From JAHFOW01 sp964370795 (GTDB lineage Bacteria > Planctomycetota > Brocadiia > Brocadiales > Brocadiaceae): DNA of 8,215 nucleotides. The stretch spans positions 1 to 8,215 of the forward strand of contig CAYJME010000156.1 in the NCBI GenBank assembly GCA_964370795.1, read 5' to 3'. The notes under the pieces were generated by a model. The model had not been told where the DNA came from. It did no database searches and saw only the letters and a program-made list of their open reading frames with translations. This document shows positions 6,031-8,215 of this stretch, piece by piece; the first letter of the stretch is position 1, and each line of letters starts with the position of its first letter. Made by a program: the position numbers and the translations under genes.

Positions 6031-7323
6031 TTAAAAGGTTTTTGCTACATCTTTAAATGCTTCAATGGTCGCATCAATCTCTTTATCACCATGCGCAGTT
6101 GAAACAAAAACAGCCTCAAACTGTGATGGCGCAAAGTAGAATCCCCTCTCCAGCATTCCATGGAAAAACTTTGCGTACCGCTTTGTGTCGGACTTCTTCG
6201 CCGTAGAATAATCAGTAACCGGTTGGTCAGTAAAAAAGGTGCACAACATAGAACCTACACGCGTATGATATGAAGGTATCTTTGCATCCTTACATACCTT
6301 CTCCACCCCTGCGGCTAATCTCTGTGATTTTTCTTCCAGACTCTTGTAAATTTTGGCGTCTTTGAGTATCTCCAACATGGCAATACCGGCAGTCATGGCC
6401 ACGGGGTTCCCCGATAACGTACCAGCCTGATACACAGCGCCGACAGGCGATATACTGTCCATAATCTCTTTCCTGCCGCCATAAGCGCCCACAGGCAAAC
6501 CACCGCCAATAATCTTTCCCAATGTAGTTAAATCAGGTTTAATATTATACAACGATTGAACACCGCCGTAAGCCACCCGGAAACCCGTCATGACCTCATC
6601 AAATATCAGGATAATTCCATGCTTTTTGGTTATTTCCCGCAGGCCTTCCAAATAACCCTTTTTGGGGATCACAACGCCCATGTTCCCCGCAACCGCCTCA
6701 ACAATAATACAGGCTATTTCCTTGCCTCTCCTTGAACACACCTCGTTTACTGCGTCAATATCATTATAAGGAAGGGATATGGTATGCTTCACAAAATCCT
6801 GGGGAACACCCGGGCTGGTTGGCGTTCCTAACGTCGTTGCGCCTGACCCTGCCTGGATGAGCAAGCTATCCACATGCCCGTGATAACAGCCGTCAAATTT
6901 AATAACCGCATCCCTTTTTGTATATCCCCGCGCCACCCTGATAGCGCTCATCGTGGCCTCTGTACCAGAATTGACCATCCTTACCTTCTCAACGGACGGC
7001 ATGGCCTCTTTAACCAGCTGTGCCAGTTTTATTTCTAACTCCGTTGGAGCGCCATAACTCGTTCCGTTGGCAACGGCCTCGTTTATCTTTTTTACCACCC
7101 GCGGTTCGGCGTGTCCCAGGATAAGAGGCCCCCACGAGCCTACATAATCCACATATCTATTGCCATCAATATCTGTTAAATAACAACCAGACCCCGACTT
7201 GATAAAGATGGGCGTGCCACCTACCCCGCCGAAAGCCCTGACTGGACTGTTAACGCCGCCCGGAATAACATTCTGCGCCTCAGCAAACGCCTTTTGTGAC
7301 TTTTCTGTAATTATCTTTGACAT
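6031..7323 (-). CDS. hemL: Glutamate-1-semialdehyde 2,1-aminomutase
   Basis: This PLP enzyme converts glutamate-1-semialdehyde to 5-aminolevulinate, the last step of the C5 route into heme and other tetrapyrroles; it acts in the cytosol. Counting from the ATG at 7323 (430 residues, normal length), the sequence shows GGVNSPVRAF (22-31), the cofactor-phosphate region NSGTEAT (118-124), FDEVMTGFR with Asp243 facing the pyridine nitrogen (241-249), and the Schiff-base lysine Lys270 in TLGKIIGGGLPVGAYGG (266-282). A TTG two codons earlier (7329) is possible but has no ribosome site; no good site is seen for the ATG either. It is the first gene after the promoter at 7445-7473 and lies 12 bases before atpZ, so it probably shares a transcript with the atp genes. 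Confidence 0.97.
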   Translation of the reverse strand: MSKIITEKSQKAFAEAQNVIPGGVNSPVRAFGGVGGTPIFIKSGSGCYLTDIDGNRYVDYVGSWGPLILGHAEPRVVKKINEAVANGTSYGAPTELEIKLAQLVKEAMPSVEKVRMVNSGTEATMSAIRVARGYTKRDAVIKFDGCYHGHVDSLLIQAGSGATTLGTPTSPGVPQDFVKHTISLPYNDIDAVNEVCSRRGKEIACIIVEAVAGNMGVVIPKKGYLEGLREITKKHGIILIFDEVMTGFRVAYGGVQSLYNIKPDLTTLGKIIGGGLPVGAYGGRKEIMDSISPVGAVYQAGTLSGNPVAMTAGIAMLEILKDAKIYKSLEEKSQRLAAGVEKVCKDAKIPSYHTRVGSMLCTFFTDQPVTDYSTAKKSDTKRYAKFFHGMLERGFYFAPSQFEAVFVSTAHGDKEIDATIEAFKDVAKTF

Positions 7324-7333
7324 AATCAATCTG

Positions 7334-7352
7334 TTTTTATATCGTATAAAAA
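7334..7352. repeat. AT-rich inverted repeat just upstream of hemL
   Basis: TTTTTATA (7334-7341) and TATAAAAA (7345-7352) form a perfect 8-bp inverted repeat around the loop TCG, extendable by one G-T pair. It ends 10 bases before the hemL ATG, where a ribosome site would normally lie and none is seen. It could be a weak RNA hairpin affecting initiation, a protein-binding palindrome, or simply AT-rich sequence. Confidence 0.4.
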
Positions 7353-7384
7353 TCTTTTAAATTATTTTATTTCTTCTCTGGGAA

Positions 7385-7413
7385 CTCTGTGTTCTCTGTG
7401 GTAAAGTACAGAG
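7385..7413 (+). repeat. CTCTGTG-type intergenic repeat, copy A
   Basis: CTCTGTG occurs twice nine bases apart (7385-7391 and 7394-7400). The second, with ACAGAG (7408-7413), makes a 6-bp inverted repeat around an 8-base loop. The segment aligns with the divergent minus-strand copy at 381-420. Here it lies in the untranslated leader of the hemL-atp transcript, on the opposite strand. It resembles widespread intergenic repeats I know from other genomes. Confidence 0.5.
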
Positions 7414-7444
7414 CGTAATTTTCTCCAAACCAAAGAAGACGTGA

Positions 7445-7473
7445 ATAATAGCAAACAATAATTTTTTTGTCAA
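7445..7473 (-). promoter_or_regulatory. Near-consensus sigma70 promoter for hemL and the atp operon
   Basis: On the minus strand: -35 TTGACA (7473-7468, perfect), a 17-base spacer (7467-7451), and -10 TATTAT (7450-7445, five of six), with an extended -10 TG at 7453-7452. The predicted start of transcription is near 7438, giving a leader of about 115 bases to the hemL ATG. The -35 element lies only 12 bases from the purN start codon, so polymerase bound here could hinder purN expression. Confidence 0.8.
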
Positions 7474-7485
7474 TATTTTTCATCC

Positions 7486-8112
7486 ATGATAAAAAAAATA
7501 AATTTAGGAGTGTTGATTTCCGGAAGCGGTAGTACCCTCCAGAATTTTATTGATCAAATACAATCGGGTAAATTACCGGCCACAATCCAGGTTGTCATCA
7601 GCAGTAAATCAGGTGTTGCAGGTATTGAACGGGCAAGGAAATACAACATCCCGACTGTGGTCGTTTCCCGCTCAGGCTTTAAAGACGTTGATTCCTTTAG
7701 CACCGCCATCAATGCAGAACTCGACAAATATCCTATCGACCTCATCACCCTTGCAGGCTTTCTCCACCTCTATAAAATCCCAGAAAAATATCTGGGCAAG
7801 GTGATGAACATCCATCCGGGTCTTATCCCCGCCTTTTGCGGTCACAACTATTACGGGAAAAAGGTACACAAGGCAGTTCTCGATTATGGCGCAAAGGTCA
7901 CCGGCTGTACGGTACATTTTGCTGATAATCACTATGATACCGGCCCAATTATTATTCAAAGGACTATCCCCGTTCTTGAAGATGACACACCGGAAACCCT
8001 CGCCACACGGGTGTTCAAAGAAGAATGTGAAGCATATCCCGAGGCAATACGTCTATTTGCTGAAGGGAGATTAAAGATTGAGGGTAGAAAGGTAAGGATA
8101 CTCAAGCCATAA
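7486..8112 (+). CDS. purN: Phosphoribosylglycinamide formyltransferase (GART)
   Basis: PurN transfers the formyl group of 10-formyltetrahydrofolate to GAR in de novo purine synthesis; it is cytosolic. The 208 residues match the family. Visible features are the phosphate-binding loop SGSGSTLQ (12-19), the strand LITLAGFLHL (86-95), the catalytic pair Asn108 and His110 in MNIHPGLIP (107-115), the folate-side segment FCGHNYYGKKVH (117-128), and the catalytic Asp151 in YDTGPIII (150-157), which aligns with E. coli Asp144. The Tyr-Gly-x-x-Val-His form belongs to the second common PurN type, not the E. coli one. The ATG at 7486 fits the family N-terminus but has no clear ribosome site. It is divergent from hemL, and no other purine gene is in view. 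Confidence 0.95.
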   Translation: MIKKINLGVLISGSGSTLQNFIDQIQSGKLPATIQVVISSKSGVAGIERARKYNIPTVVVSRSGFKDVDSFSTAINAELDKYPIDLITLAGFLHLYKIPEKYLGKVMNIHPGLIPAFCGHNYYGKKVHKAVLDYGAKVTGCTVHFADNHYDTGPIIIQRTIPVLEDDTPETLATRVFKEECEAYPEAIRLFAEGRLKIEGRKVRILKP

Positions 8113-8138
8113 ACAGTATCATGGGCAAAGAATCGTTT

Positions 8139-8204
8139 AAAAATTCTTTTTTAGTAAGTTTTATAGTATTACTCTGTAAAAACTTCTTTTTTTTGTAAGT
8201 TTTT
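8139..8204 (+). repeat. Two AT-rich tandem-like repeats downstream of purN
   Basis: Two similar segments, 8139-8163 and 8178-8204, share AAAAA, TTCTTTTTT and GTAAGTTTT with a period of about 40 bases. In the second, AAAAACTT (8178-8185) and AAGTTTTT (8197-8204) are a perfect 8-bp inverted repeat around an 11-base loop; the first has the same pairing with one mismatch. It lies 26-92 bases past the purN stop and could be a weak transcript end, but the stem has little GC. Nothing else is seen between 8113 and the window end. Confidence 0.4.
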
Positions 8205-8215
8205 CACAACCCCCT

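Noticed and set aside
381..7413. Repeats as parts of a CRISPR array
   Set aside because: The copies are few, divergent, on opposite strands and thousands of bases apart, with no regular spacers and no cas genes.
7453..7485. Promoter for a leaderless purN transcript (CAATAT about 9 bases before the ATG)
   Set aside because: No acceptable -35 hexamer lies at the right distance, and AT-rich sequence gives many such -10 look-alikes.
7672..7959. Minus-strand open frame opposite purN
   Set aside because: It is antisense to the catalytic core of purN and has no motif of its own.

Overview
This window is a chromosomal housekeeping region dominated by an F-type ATP synthase operon on the minus strand. 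Base composition is moderate to AT-rich by eye. Start codons are often TTG or GTG. The gene set is that of a respiring, Gram-negative-type bacterium. The short AT-rich spacers, the HemL and PurN sequences and the style of the intergenic repeats make me think of an anaerobic lineage such as an anammox planctomycete (Brocadiales) or a deltaproteobacterium. That placement is an impression, not a demonstrated assignment.

Layout, in transcription order on the minus strand (right to left): a near-consensus sigma70-type promoter (7445-7473), hemL (glutamate-1-semialdehyde aminomutase), atpZ (small two-helix accessory protein), atpI (four-helix accessory protein), atpB (a), atpE (c), atpF (b), atpH (delta), a 290-base non-coding spacer, atpA (alpha), atpG (gamma), a 145-base spacer, and the first 118 codons of atpD (beta), which runs off the left edge. 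atpC (epsilon) would be expected further left, outside the window. The membrane Fo genes and the F1 genes lie in the usual order. From hemL to atpH the genes overlap or are separated by at most 26 bases, so they look like one transcript. purN (GAR formyltransferase) is transcribed divergently on the plus strand from the right end, followed by about 100 AT-rich bases.

How the genes work together: AtpB, AtpE and AtpF build the membrane rotor and stator, AtpH and AtpF form the peripheral stalk, and AtpA, AtpG and AtpD form the catalytic head. AtpZ and AtpI are the usual non-structural helpers of c-ring assembly or cation supply. HemL supplies 5-aminolevulinate for tetrapyrroles, so its position at the head of the transcript ties heme supply to the ATP synthase.

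The most unusual content is non-coding. All three long spacers of the transcript (the hemL leader, atpH-atpA and atpG-atpD) carry short sequences that resemble dispersed intergenic repeats: two divergent copies of a CTCTGTG-type repeat, a TCATTCTGA...GAAGAATCT-type repeat, and a perfect 11-bp-stem GTAGAGCG hairpin. The c subunit carries Gln, Glu and Ser at the positions that bind Na+ in sodium-driven synthases, but lacks the accompanying Thr. I see no CRISPR array, transposase, tRNA or rRNA, and no sign of an undescribed gene system.
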